In this document: positions 35,107 through 43,599 of the stretch, in pieces
Layout of the letters: each line of letters begins with the position of its first letter
Numbering within the stretch: the stretch's first letter is position 1
From: Roseomonas sp.
Lineage (GTDB): Bacteria > Pseudomonadota > Alphaproteobacteria > Acetobacterales > Acetobacteraceae
Direction: 5' to 3'
Length of the DNA stretch: 63,164 nt
Assembly (NCBI GenBank): GCA_020249505.1
Contig: JADCFN010000035.1
Location: 1 to 63,164 of the forward strand
Program-made: the position numbers and the translations under genes
Notes under the pieces: generated by a model
The model's database searches: none
Told to the model about the DNA's origin: nothing
The model's input: the letters and a program-made list of their open reading frames with translations, nothing else

Positions 35107-35864
35107 ACGACAGCCGTCATCCCGCCATCCACGTAAAGCAGATGGCCATGCACGAAATCTGAGGCTGGGGCAGCGAGGAAGATTGTGGCGCCCACCAATT
35201 CTTCCACCTTGCCCCAGCGTCCGGCGGGGACGCGTTTGCAGAGCCAATCGCTGAAGTCGGCGTTCTGCACCAAAGCGCTGGTGAGTTCGGTCGCGTAATA
35301 ACCAGGTGCCACACCATTCACATTGACGCCGTGTTTCGCCCATTCGGCGCAGAGGGTGCGCGTCAGCATCCGCAGCGCACCTTTGCTGGCGGCGTAAGGC
35401 GCGATGGTCGGGCGGCCCAATTCGCTTTGCACGGAACAGATGGTGATGATTTTGCCGGCGCCGCGTGGGACCATGCGTTTGCCCGCGGCCTGGCAGCAAT
35501 ACCAGACGCCGTCGAGGTTAGTGCCAAGCACTTCGCGCCATGTTTCGGGCGGCATTTCGGTGGCGGGGGCGCGGCGCATGATGCCGGCATTGGCGACGAG
35601 GATATGGATTGGCCCGATGGTGCTTTCCATTTCCGTGAAGGCGTTTTCCACGCTGGTGGGATCGGTCACGTCAAACGCGCGGGTGATGGTTTGGATGCCG
35701 GCGTCTTTGAGTTTCGTGTGCGCGTTCTGGAGCCTTTCCGGATCGCGCCCATTGATGATGACGCGTGCCCCTGCTTCTGCGAGCCCCTTTGCCAGTGCAA
35801 AGCCAATCCCCTGACTGGACCCCGTCACGAGCGCTATTTTCCCGGTGAGATCAAATATTTTCAT
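35103..35864 (-). CDS. Short-chain dehydrogenase/reductase
   Basis: NAD(P)-dependent oxidoreductase of 253 residues. The ATG at 35864 has AAGGA eight bases upstream; the frame extends to 35927 without family sequence. The Rossmann motif TGSSQGIG (residues 14-21), NAG (92-94) and the complete catalytic set Asn116, Ser144, Tyr157 and Lys161 are present. The pattern resembles gluconate 5-dehydrogenase and related sugar-acid enzymes, but the substrate is unproven. It converges with the CoA lyase gene, their stops overlapping by four bases. Confidence 0.88.
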   Translation of the reverse strand: MKIFDLTGKIALVTGSSQGIGFALAKGLAEAGARVIINGRDPERLQNAHTKLKDAGIQTITRAFDVTDPTSVENAFTEMESTIGPIHILVANAGIMRRAPATEMPPETWREVLGTNLDGVWYCCQAAGKRMVPRGAGKIITICSVQSELGRPTIAPYAASKGALRMLTRTLCAEWAKHGVNVNGVAPGYYATELTSALVQNADFSDWLCKRVPAGRWGKVEELVGATIFLAAPASDFVHGHLLYVDGGMTAVV

Positions 35865-35953
35865 TGATGTATTCCTTGAAGTTCTGGCGGGGTCCGGGGT
35901 AACACGCCTTGGTCTTCGGCGCCCCATTTCTTTCGACCTAAGTAAACCCTCTT

Positions 35954-36970
35954 TTACGGCAGAGCTTCAAGTGCCGGCATCTTCCAGCGCCCATCAGTAA
36001 TCTCGGCACGTGGGCGATACAGCCGCAACACGGCATTCCACGGGCTTGGCACCGGTAGGCAATTTGGCGTGGTATCCGTGCAGCCGCCGAATTGCACGGT
36101 TACTGCCCCGTCAGCCCCGCGCTGAGCGGTGACGTTATTGAGCGACACGGCATTCCGTGGATTGGGCACCATATAGCCGTGTTCATCATAAACCGTGACC
36201 GACCAGAAGCCATCGACCGGCACATCCGTAAGGCGCATCCGCCAGCTACGACCGGGCTCAGGGGGTAGGATGGGCATATAAATGGCGGCATGCGCAGGAT
36301 TACCGCCCCAGCCAGCGGCTGCGGCGACAAGCCGCGCCACCGGATCCACCTGCCCGCGCGCGCCAAAACCATTCTTGAAATCCGCGAAGGGAACAAGCGC
36401 GCTCAAGGCATTACGCAGCGCTTCCTGAGAGGATTTGTCCCAATTCGGTACTTGCCAAACGCCGAGGCCACCTGGTTGTTTAATCCGCAAGCCATCCTGC
36501 GCGGCACGCGCTGCGGCCACATCGGCGGGGTCATTCGGATCAAGGAAGGTGCGGATGGCAAGGCCCAGATAGCGCGTGCCGATTTCGGCCCGCGTGAAGC
36601 GATGCTTGCCGGGCGCATAGAAGACAGACGGGTTGTAATGGTCCTGGTCAATCAGCAGCAGTGACATGAAGCGCCCGCGCGTATCGGGCAATTCCACGGT
36701 GACCGGCCCCGCATCAAGATCAATGATCGCGAAGGAATAAAGCGTATCACGGTTCATGCGCACCACGCCCTGCTGGTCCAGCGGCGTGACATCGCGCAGA
36801 TGAAAAAAGCGGCCCAGAGCGCCTTGCGCGACATAGGTAGCGAAATAATGATCCGTTTCGGCGCGGGCGAAGTTATCCACCGTGACACGTTGCGGCGCTT
36901 GGGCCTGTACCGACCATGCCAGGCTGAACGTGAAGCAGAACAGCAGCAGGTGCAGAAAGTTTTTGATCAT
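35954..36970 (-). CDS. Exported DUF1254/DUF1214 protein
   Basis: A 338-residue secreted protein of unknown function. It has a hydrophobic signal peptide (MIKNFLHLLLFCFTFSLAWSVQAQA). The DUF1254 part (residues 27-180) includes VVRMNRDTLYSFAIIDLDAG and LLLIDQDHYNP, and the DUF1214 part includes WRMRLTDVPVDGFWSVTVYDEHGYMVPN followed by a pair of cysteines (GGCTDTTPNC). Such proteins are widespread, likely periplasmic, and have no proven activity. It stands alone between the SDR and the divergent carboxypeptidase gene. Confidence 0.85.
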   Translation of the reverse strand: MIKNFLHLLLFCFTFSLAWSVQAQAPQRVTVDNFARAETDHYFATYVAQGALGRFFHLRDVTPLDQQGVVRMNRDTLYSFAIIDLDAGPVTVELPDTRGRFMSLLLIDQDHYNPSVFYAPGKHRFTRAEIGTRYLGLAIRTFLDPNDPADVAAARAAQDGLRIKQPGGLGVWQVPNWDKSSQEALRNALSALVPFADFKNGFGARGQVDPVARLVAAAAGWGGNPAHAAIYMPILPPEPGRSWRMRLTDVPVDGFWSVTVYDEHGYMVPNPRNAVSLNNVTAQRGADGAVTVQFGGCTDTTPNCLPVPSPWNAVLRLYRPRAEITDGRWKMPALEALP

Positions 36971-37058
36971 CGGTACTCCACCTTTCGAGGCCTTGGCTGG
37001 CAGAAGATTGCCGCTATGTTCGAAGGCTAAAGGTAACCCACGCCCGCAGGAATGACCT

Positions 37059-38546
37059 ATGTCAAACGCAGCCTATACCGGCCTGAAATCCCGTTTTGGG
37101 CGCATCGCCGCGCTGAATGAAGCCGCCGCCATGCTGCATTGGGATGCGAGTGCGATGATGCCGCCGGGCGGTGGCGCCGCGCGGGGTGAGCAATTGGCGA
37201 CCCTTGCCGGGCTAGCGCATGAATTGCTGACCGCGCCGGTGGTGGCAGAAGGCTTGGCGCTGGCTGAGGCGGAAGGCGAATGGGACAGCGCCAACCTTGC
37301 CCTGATGCGCCGCGCCCATGTGCGCGCCACCGCCTTGCCAACCAGCCTGGTGGAAGCCACCACGCGCGCCAATTCGGCCTGCGAGAAAATCTGGCGTGAT
37401 GCCAAGGCGCGCGCTGATTTCGCCATGGTGCGCCCGGCGCTCACCGAAGTTGTCGCCCTGCAACGCGAAACCGCGGCGGCGCTTTCAGCGGCGCTTGGCA
37501 TGGCGCCTTATGATGCGCTGATGGATGGCTATCAGCGCGGTGTGACGGCGGCGGATGTGGAGCCTGTCTTCGCAGCCTATGAGGCGTTTTTGGCCGAAGC
37601 CTTGCCGCAGGCTGAGGAAATCCAAGCCAGGCGCGGCGCACCAATACCACTGACAGGCGTGTTTCCCGTGCCGGCGCAGAAGGCGCTGTGCCAAGCGCTC
37701 TCGGCACGCATCGGCTTGGAATATGATCATGCGCGTCTGGATGAATCGCTGCATCCCTTCTGCGGCGGCACGCCCACCGATGTACGCATCACGACCTTCT
37801 ACGATGCAGCGGATGTCGCCAAGGCGCTGCTTGGTGTGCTGCATGAAACCGGGCACGCGCTTTATGAACGCGGCTTGCCGGCAGCCTATGCGCGCCAGCC
37901 AGTGGGTGAGGCAGCGGGGATGGCGGCGCATGAAAGCCAATCGCTTATTGTTGAAATGCAGGCCTGCCGTTCGGATGCGTTTTTGCGCTTTCTGGGCAGC
38001 GAATTGCGCACGCGTTTCGGCTGTGATGCGGCAGCGGTGGCGCCTGAGAATCTGGCGCGGCTATGGCGCCGCGTGTCACGCGGCTTCATTCGCGTGGATG
38101 CGGATGAAATCACCTATCCCGCCCATGTCATTCTGCGCTTTAGGCTGGAAAAGGCGATGATCGAAGGCGCGCTACAAGTTGCTGATCTACCGGCAGCCTG
38201 GAATGAGGGGTTGGAGAGGCTGCTCGGCATTCGTCCGCCCAATGATGCCAAGGGCTGCTTGCAGGATATTCATTGGCATGACGGCGCCTTTGGCTATTTC
38301 CCATCCTATACTTTGGGTGCCATGGCGGCAGCGCAATTGATGAAGGCAGCGCGCAAGGCGGAACCGGGCTTGGATGCCGCCTTGGCAGAAGGTGATATGG
38401 CACCGCTGCTGGGGTGGCTGCGTGCCCATGTGCATGGCAAGGGATCGCTGCTCGGCTTTCAGGATTTATTGCGCGCAGCCACCGGCAAGCCATTGGACCC
38501 GAATGATTTCATGGATCATTTGCGGGCGCGGTATCTGGTGCAGTAA
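37059..38546 (+). CDS. M32-family metallocarboxypeptidase
   Basis: Thermostable-carboxypeptidase-type (Taq/Pfu) zinc enzyme of 495 residues that removes C-terminal residues from peptides in the cytoplasm. The zinc site is HETGH (His262, Glu263, His266), preceded by the family motifs DESLHPFCGG (HPF) and DVRITTFYDA. Downstream blocks GEAAGMAAHESQSLIVE with the third ligand and IRVDADEITYPAHVILR are also typical. AGGA stands seven bases before the ATG. No signal peptide. Confidence 0.94.
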   Translation: MSNAAYTGLKSRFGRIAALNEAAAMLHWDASAMMPPGGGAARGEQLATLAGLAHELLTAPVVAEGLALAEAEGEWDSANLALMRRAHVRATALPTSLVEATTRANSACEKIWRDAKARADFAMVRPALTEVVALQRETAAALSAALGMAPYDALMDGYQRGVTAADVEPVFAAYEAFLAEALPQAEEIQARRGAPIPLTGVFPVPAQKALCQALSARIGLEYDHARLDESLHPFCGGTPTDVRITTFYDAADVAKALLGVLHETGHALYERGLPAAYARQPVGEAAGMAAHESQSLIVEMQACRSDAFLRFLGSELRTRFGCDAAAVAPENLARLWRRVSRGFIRVDADEITYPAHVILRFRLEKAMIEGALQVADLPAAWNEGLERLLGIRPPNDAKGCLQDIHWHDGAFGYFPSYTLGAMAAAQLMKAARKAEPGLDAALAEGDMAPLLGWLRAHVHGKGSLLGFQDLLRAATGKPLDPNDFMDHLRARYLVQ

Positions 38547-38552
38547 CTGGAT

Positions 38553-39236
38553 TTACGCGATTTCCCGCAGCATCTTGGCGCGCATGGCGCGGGCGAAATC
38601 GCGCCGTGTTTCGGCCACCATCACAAAGGCGCCAGGCCCGCCCATCACATTGCCTTCATAATGCACATGCAGCGGTTCATTGCCGCGCGTCACTGGCGCG
38701 ATTTCTATAGCGAGGCCATTGATGGTGATGCCCTGTGCTACCGCCGCGTCCCGCGCATCAGGGGCGAGTGTGATGGAGCGCATATCCGGCCCATCACCCG
38801 CCACATCAATCACACGCTCAGTCGCGCGGAAAGGTGCAGCAGCGATCAGCGCTGCCGCATGGGTGATCGCGTCGCCAATCGCGTTATAGCTTTGCCGTGA
38901 TCGTGGCGCGGCCAGCACGGCATTGGCGAATACCTGCGCTGATGCCGCATCACTCACGCGATGCCAATCCACCACCAGGGCAGCGCCACCCGGGCTGCCC
39001 CATTCAGTCATGGCAATCGCAATGGCGCGGCGCGGATTGGCCGCGATGGCAGCCAGCACCGCGGGGTGAATGATGGATTCCGCAATGCCTTCGCGTTGCA
39101 GGCGAAATTCATCCGCATCAATGGACCCGGAAGCATCCATTGCCAGCACAAGCAACAAATCCACTTCGGGTGCGCCTTGCGCCTGCGCTGCGACGCTAAT
39201 CAGCGCTGGCGCGAAAAGCAAACCGCGGCGGCGCAT
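38553..39236 (-). CDS. DUF1194 protein with von Willebrand A-like fold
   Basis: A 227-residue exported protein. The start at 39236 gives an arginine-led signal peptide (MRRRGLLFAPALISVAAQAQG). Just after it is VDLLLVLAMDASGSID, where Asp34, Ser36 and Ser38 form the first part of a metal-dependent adhesion site (DxSxS). DUF1194 proteins are common in Alphaproteobacteria and have no known role. It starts eight bases after the CoA lyase gene, last in the four-gene run from the serine hydrolase, although its export does not obviously fit that metabolism. Confidence 0.83.
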   Translation of the reverse strand: MRRRGLLFAPALISVAAQAQGAPEVDLLLVLAMDASGSIDADEFRLQREGIAESIIHPAVLAAIAANPRRAIAIAMTEWGSPGGAALVVDWHRVSDAASAQVFANAVLAAPRSRQSYNAIGDAITHAAALIAAAPFRATERVIDVAGDGPDMRSITLAPDARDAAVAQGITINGLAIEIAPVTRGNEPLHVHYEGNVMGGPGAFVMVAETRRDFARAMRAKMLREIA

Positions 39237-39243
39237 GGCGGCG

Positions 39244-40113
39244 TTACCGCGCGCGCGCGAGCAAACGCCGCGCGCGTTCCACCACTGGCAGATCAATCAT
39301 CGCCCCTTCAAAAGCAACCGCGCCCTTGCCTTCGGCCAGTGCTACATCAAAGGCAGCGATTAGCCGGCGGGCGCGTTCCACTTCCGCCGGCGCCGGCCCG
39401 TATTCCTCATTCACCACGGCCACTTGCGCGGGATGAATGCAGGCTGCGCAGCCAAAGCCAAGCGCGCGTGACCGCCTGAGCGATGCGCGATAGGCATCAA
39501 GATCGGAAAAATCCGCGAATACGCCAATGGACCCAAGCGGCAGGATGTGCGCCGCGCGTGCCGCCGCCACTGCCATCATGCCATAGACGTAGAGCGAATC
39601 AGCGCCCGGCACCGCTTCCAATTCGGTGGAAAGATCTTCCGAACCAACGCCAAGCGCTGCCATGCGCGGATCAGCCAAGGCAATGGCATGCAAGGCGGGT
39701 AGCGCATCGGGCGTTTCCACCACACCGATGAAGCGCGTATGGCCAATCCGCATGCCAAGCGCCGCTTCCCGCGCTGCCACAACTTCCGACAGAAGCTTGA
39801 TATGTTCCGGCCCCATCACCTTGGGCAGCATCAGGGCGGACACTTCCGGCATGATGGCCGCCGCGATATCCGGCACGGCCAATTCCAAGGGCCGATTGAT
39901 GCGCACGCAAATTTCCTGCCCATGCGCGGCAATCGCCTTGGCTGCAGCGGGCAGCGCTGCGCGCGCGGCTTCTTTCTCGCTGGGTGGGATGGAATCTTCC
40001 AGATCAAGAATGATGACATCCGCGCCGCGCGTATGTGCCTTGGCAACAAAGCGTTCCGCCACCGCGGGGATGAACAGCAGCGACCGCCAGCTATTCGGGT
40101 TTGATGCCGGCAT
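39244..40113 (-). CDS. HpcH/HpaI-family CoA ester lyase, probable citramalyl-/malyl-CoA lyase
   Basis: A 289-residue CitE-like lyase, clearly paralogous to the one at 34240-35106: both share the RSLLxxPA, DLED, RINRPL, GxxDLxTEL/GxEDLxTDL and FDVALAEGKGAVAFEG blocks. Residues for magnesium and CoA-ester binding lie in ILDLEDSIPPSEK and GVVETPDALPALH. It begins at the end of the MaoC-type hydratase gene (TGATG overlap), and that pairing suggests cleavage of a hydroxylated C4-C5 acyl-CoA such as citramalyl-CoA to acetyl-CoA and pyruvate. This function is inferred from context. Confidence 0.88.
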   Translation of the reverse strand: MPASNPNSWRSLLFIPAVAERFVAKAHTRGADVIILDLEDSIPPSEKEAARAALPAAAKAIAAHGQEICVRINRPLELAVPDIAAAIMPEVSALMLPKVMGPEHIKLLSEVVAAREAALGMRIGHTRFIGVVETPDALPALHAIALADPRMAALGVGSEDLSTELEAVPGADSLYVYGMMAVAAARAAHILPLGSIGVFADFSDLDAYRASLRRSRALGFGCAACIHPAQVAVVNEEYGPAPAEVERARRLIAAFDVALAEGKGAVAFEGAMIDLPVVERARRLLARAR

Positions 40114-40982
40114 CAGGCAAACTCCGCTTCCAGCTTGGCGCAGAGATAGCCATCCTTATCCGCTGCCCAGCATTCCATCTTGCCGCCTTCCTGCACCGAA
40201 CCACAAAGCGTGACGGTATCACCCACCCAAAGCGGCCGCGCGAGCCGCGCGGTGAAACCCACCAGCCGCCCCTTGGCGCGCTTCAACGCCGCATCCAGAA
40301 TCAGTTGCATGGTCAGGCCGCCATTCTGCACGGTTGCCTGATAGCCTTCCTCATCGCGCGCATAATCCGCATCGTAATGAATGCGATGCGCATTCCAGGT
40401 GACCGAGGAATAGCGAAACACCAAGGGCGAAGACAGCAATACCTTATCGGACCAGGCTGCGCCCCCAGGCGCCGGCACTGGCGGCGTTGCGGTGGTTTTC
40501 TGGCCGGGCGGCGTGGCATCGCGATACATCGCGTCAAATTCCTCAACGGCAATGACTTGCCCGCGGCTTTCGATGGTATGCCGCATGGTCAGCACCGCCA
40601 TGCGTCCGGTGCGGCCATGCTTTGGAATAATCGCCGCGACCTCGGCCTTTTTGATCGCGGGTTCACCCACCACAAGCTGGCCATTGATGGTCACGCGCCG
40701 GCCCGCACCCATGCGACGCGGCAGCGGAATGGGCGGCAGGAACACGCCCTTATTCGGGTGACCATCCGGGCCGATATCGGATTGCTTTGCGATATCGGGA
40801 AAGAACATGCTGAACCAATGCGGCGGCAGTGCCATGCCTTGGGTGATGCTGGCCGGGTCCATATCCAGCATGCCGGCGATGCGGCGCGCGGATGACAGCC
40901 CGATCTCATCTTCCACAATACGCGTCCGCCCTACCCAAGGGGCAAGCGCGGCAATCGCCGCATCAAATTCAGCATCGGTCAT
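40113..40982 (-). CDS. MaoC-like hydratase with FAS1-type dehydratase domain (mesaconyl-/itaconyl-CoA hydratase-like)
   Basis: A 289-residue double hot-dog hydratase. The ATG at 40982 overlaps the stop of the serine hydrolase gene (ATGA). The N-terminal half (LPPHWFSMFFPDI, PLPRRMGAGRRV) is the FAS1-like dehydratase domain, and the second half contains RYSSVTWNAHRIHYDADYAR, the MaoC active site with Asp/His. This architecture is that of mesaconyl-C4-CoA hydratase and itaconyl-CoA hydratase. With the CoA lyase right after it, a route from a C5 unsaturated dicarboxyl-CoA to acetyl-CoA and pyruvate (or glyoxylate) is plausible. The CoA transferase needed to start it is not adjacent. Confidence 0.82.
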   Translation of the reverse strand: MTDAEFDAAIAALAPWVGRTRIVEDEIGLSSARRIAGMLDMDPASITQGMALPPHWFSMFFPDIAKQSDIGPDGHPNKGVFLPPIPLPRRMGAGRRVTINGQLVVGEPAIKKAEVAAIIPKHGRTGRMAVLTMRHTIESRGQVIAVEEFDAMYRDATPPGQKTTATPPVPAPGGAAWSDKVLLSSPLVFRYSSVTWNAHRIHYDADYARDEEGYQATVQNGGLTMQLILDAALKRAKGRLVGFTARLARPLWVGDTVTLCGSVQEGGKMECWAADKDGYLCAKLEAEFA

Positions 40983-41821
40983 GGCATTGCATCCCAGCAC
41001 ATACGCGTAAGCCGCCCAGCGGTGACAAAGGCAGCGGTATAGCCCGGCATGCCATCCGGCAAGGTCTCGGGCACCCGATCCGTGAAAACACTGATGATGA
41101 AGCGCGGCGTATTGCCACGATACACCACGCCGGCATCCATCCGCCCGCGCGGCCCGCGCCCGGTTTTATGCGCAACCTTGGTCTTGCCCGGCAGCATGGA
41201 AGGGATGAGGTTACGCAGCCTCTGCCAGGACAGGATATCAAGCCCCAGCCGACAAAGTTCCCTACTGGCGCCGAGTTCTGCCGCAGCGCCCGCATCCGCG
41301 GCGCCCTTCAGCATCTTGTCCAACAAAATGCCCTGATCACGCGCCGTGGTGCTGGCGACCGCTTCAATCGGATGATCCCACGCAAGGCCCGGCGGTGGGA
41401 AATTCACCCGATGCGTCGTGCCCTTCATGCCGATGCGGCTGCACCAGGCATTCAGCGCATCACGATCCAGCCTTTCCAGCACAAGCTGCGTGCAGACATT
41501 GTCGCTGGTGATGATCATGTTCACGAAAGCATCGCGTAGCGGAATGACGCAGCCTGGCGTCATGTGTTGATAGGTGCCGCTATCCACGCCTTCCTGCAGG
41601 CGCGCTTCAATGGTGCAGGGCTCATCAAGCTTCAGCACCCCTTCATGCACACGCGACAAGGCGTGCATGAGGATCGAGGTTTTGCGCGTGCTGGCCGATG
41701 GCAGCACCATGTCACCATCACGATCCGCTTCCCGGCCGGTCACCAAATCCTTAATATACCAGCTTGTGGTGAATGGCTGAGCGTCACACAGCGCGTTCAT
41801 GCGCGCGATCAATTCCTGCAT
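40979..41821 (-). CDS. Class A beta-lactamase-fold serine hydrolase without export signal
   Basis: A 280-residue protein of the Beta-lactamase2 group. Active-site elements are visible: SxxK as Ser44-Thr-Arg-Lys47, SDN at 106-108 and KTG at 219-221. There is no signal peptide, so it should stay in the cytoplasm, unlike real beta-lactamases. The glutamate of the omega loop (ExxLN) expected between SDN and KTG is not found; that stretch reads IEAVASTTARDQG. It is therefore unlikely to give beta-lactam resistance and may be an esterase or amidase. It is first in a four-gene run with the hydratase, CoA lyase and DUF1194 genes. Confidence 0.8.
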   Translation of the reverse strand: MQELIARMNALCDAQPFTTSWYIKDLVTGREADRDGDMVLPSASTRKTSILMHALSRVHEGVLKLDEPCTIEARLQEGVDSGTYQHMTPGCVIPLRDAFVNMIITSDNVCTQLVLERLDRDALNAWCSRIGMKGTTHRVNFPPPGLAWDHPIEAVASTTARDQGILLDKMLKGAADAGAAAELGASRELCRLGLDILSWQRLRNLIPSMLPGKTKVAHKTGRGPRGRMDAGVVYRGNTPRFIISVFTDRVPETLPDGMPGYTAAFVTAGRLTRMCWDAMP

Positions 41822-41921
41822 GGGCGTTCTCCTTTGCCGGGCAGGCTAACCCTGGCCGGACGGCATGGCCAGGGCGCGGCTTTTCCGGTTAGGCTGGCAC
41901 CAACCAACGGAGGATCGAAGC

Positions 41922-42848
41922 ATGAGGCAGGATATCAAGCATGTCGCGGTGATTGGCGCGGGCACTATTGGTGCTTCCTGGGCGGCCTATTTCCTGAGCC
42001 GAGGCTTGAGCGTGACAGCAAGCGACCCTTCCCCCGGTGCGCCGGATTTGATCCGCCGCATGGTGGAAAATGCCTGGCCGATTCTGATGCGGCTTGGCGG
42101 CAAGGCGGATGCCAACCCCAATGCCTGGCGCTTTGAAGCGGACCCCGTGGCGGCCGTGGCCGGGGCGGATTTCGTGCAGGAAAGCGCGCCGGAACGCTTG
42201 GATGTGAAGCAGCCCCTGCTCGCGCGCCTTGATGCCGCTTTGCCGGCGGATGTGGTGATTGCTTCATCCACTTCCGGGCTGCTGGCCAGCCGCTTGTCGG
42301 AGCTTTGCGCGCATGCCGAACGCGTGGTGATCGGCCACCCCTTCAACCCGCCGCATTTGATCCCATTGGTGGAGGTTGTGGGCGGCGCCAAGGGCAGCCC
42401 GGAAGCCGTGCGGGCGGCGATGGAATTCTACCGCGCCATCGGCAAATATCCGATCGAAATCAAAAAGGAAGTGCCCGGCCATTTGGCGAACCGCTTGCAG
42501 GCGGCGCTCTGGCGCGAAGCGGTGCATCTGGTGGCGGAGGGTGTTGCGAGTGTCGCCGATGTGGATGCCGCGATCAGCGAAGGCCCCGGGCTGCGCTGGG
42601 CTTTGATGGGCCCGCATACCACCTTCCATCTGGCGGGCGGCGAGGGCGGCATGGCGCATTTCCTGCACCATTTGCTGCCGGCGGTGACAAGCTGGTGGGA
42701 TGATCTGGGCCATCCCAAGGTAGATGAAGCCTTGCAGCGCACGCTTGCGGAAGGTGTCGCGGAAGGCACCAAGGGGGCGTCTACGCGTGATCTTGCGGCT
42801 TGGCGTGACGCGGCTTTGGTGCGCTTGCTGGAAGCGCGGGGGAAATGA
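41922..42848 (+). CDS. 3-hydroxyacyl-CoA dehydrogenase family protein (L-carnitine dehydrogenase-like)
   Basis: NAD-dependent 3-hydroxyacid dehydrogenase of 308 residues. The ATG at 41922 has GGAGG eight bases upstream; a 57-base frame extension is rejected. The Rossmann motif is GAGTIG (12-17), and the signature VVIGHPFNPPHLIPLVEVVGG includes catalytic His139. The short length and the C-terminal GLRWALMGPHTTFHLAGG resemble L-carnitine dehydrogenase more than fatty-acid HADs. The start lies 100 bases from the divergent serine hydrolase gene. The WYL regulator gene begins four bases after it. Confidence 0.87.
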   Translation: MRQDIKHVAVIGAGTIGASWAAYFLSRGLSVTASDPSPGAPDLIRRMVENAWPILMRLGGKADANPNAWRFEADPVAAVAGADFVQESAPERLDVKQPLLARLDAALPADVVIASSTSGLLASRLSELCAHAERVVIGHPFNPPHLIPLVEVVGGAKGSPEAVRAAMEFYRAIGKYPIEIKKEVPGHLANRLQAALWREAVHLVAEGVASVADVDAAISEGPGLRWALMGPHTTFHLAGGEGGMAHFLHHLLPAVTSWWDDLGHPKVDEALQRTLAEGVAEGTKGASTRDLAAWRDAALVRLLEARGK

Positions 42849-42851
42849 AAC

Positions 42852-43535
42852 TTGTCGCGCGCCGCCCGACTGCTCGATCTTTTGCAACTCTTGCGGCAGC
42901 ATAGGCGGCCGGTAAGTGGGGCGGTGTTGGCGGCGGAACTCGGCATCAGCCTGCGCAGCCTGTATCGCGACATCGCCACCCTGCAGGGACAAGGCGCTGA
43001 AATCAGCGGCGAAGCCGGCATTGGCTATGTTTTGCGGCCTGGTTTTCTGCTGCCGCCCCTGATGTTTCAGGAAGAAGAGATCGAAGCCCTGGCGCTTGGT
43101 TTGCGTTGGGTCGCGCAACAGGGTGATGAGGTATTGGCGGATGCCTCTCGTGTGGCGCTGGCGAAGCTCGCGGGGGTTCTGCCAGTCGGGGCAAGAAGTG
43201 CACTTGAGGAGTCGTCGCTCGTGGTGCCGCCGGCGGATCAGGCAGCCGTTGATCTATTGCCGGCACTGCGCCGCGCCATCCGTGCCGGCCGATGCCTGGT
43301 GCTGCGCTATCGCGACGAACAGGGCAGGGAAACCGAACGACGCGTTTGGCCCTTTGGGTTGGTTTACTTCGATCAAGTGCGTTTGCTGGCGGCGTGGTGC
43401 GAATTACGTGGCGACTTCCGCCATTTTCGCGCCGACCGTATTGCCGGCCTGACCGAAACGGGGGAGCGCTATCCGCAGCGACGCCAAGCGCTGCTGCAAA
43501 AATGGCAAGAAATTGAGTGTAAAGGCCCCTTCTGA
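42852..43535 (+). CDS. WYL-domain (YafY-type) transcriptional regulator, TTG start
   Basis: A 227-residue DNA-binding regulator. Residues 1-60 form a winged helix (LAAELGISLRSLYRDIATLQGQG is the recognition region), and residues 135-215 a WYL domain (LRYRDEQGRETERRVWPFGLVYF). The only start in frame is the TTG at 42852, right after the dehydrogenase stop. A perfect inverted repeat lies six bases after its stop and before the VOC gene. YafY-type regulators often control a neighbouring glyoxalase-like gene, so VOC-EVE are the likely targets. WYL domains sense ligands, sometimes nucleic acids. Confidence 0.87.
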   Translation: MSRAARLLDLLQLLRQHRRPVSGAVLAAELGISLRSLYRDIATLQGQGAEISGEAGIGYVLRPGFLLPPLMFQEEEIEALALGLRWVAQQGDEVLADASRVALAKLAGVLPVGARSALEESSLVVPPADQAAVDLLPALRRAIRAGRCLVLRYRDEQGRETERRVWPFGLVYFDQVRLLAAWCELRGDFRHFRADRIAGLTETGERYPQRRQALLQKWQEIECKGPF

Positions 43536-43541
43536 AGATTG

Positions 43542-43558
43542 CTGACAGAATCTGTCAG
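43542..43558. promoter_or_regulatory. Inverted-repeat operator before the VOC gene
   Basis: CTGACAG (43542-43548) and CTGTCAG (43552-43558) are perfect inverted repeats separated by AAT. The site lies in the 64-base gap between the WYL regulator and the VOC gene, 41 bases before its ATG, the expected place for an operator. No canonical -35/-10 pair with 17-base spacing was found across it. Confidence 0.65.
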
Positions 43559-43599
43559 TGGCAGCGATTAGGTTGGACCTCCATCAAAGGAGGAACCCG

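Noticed and set aside
40979-41821. Antibiotic-resistance beta-lactamase
   Set aside because: No signal peptide and no omega-loop ExxLN glutamate; it sits in a metabolic operon.
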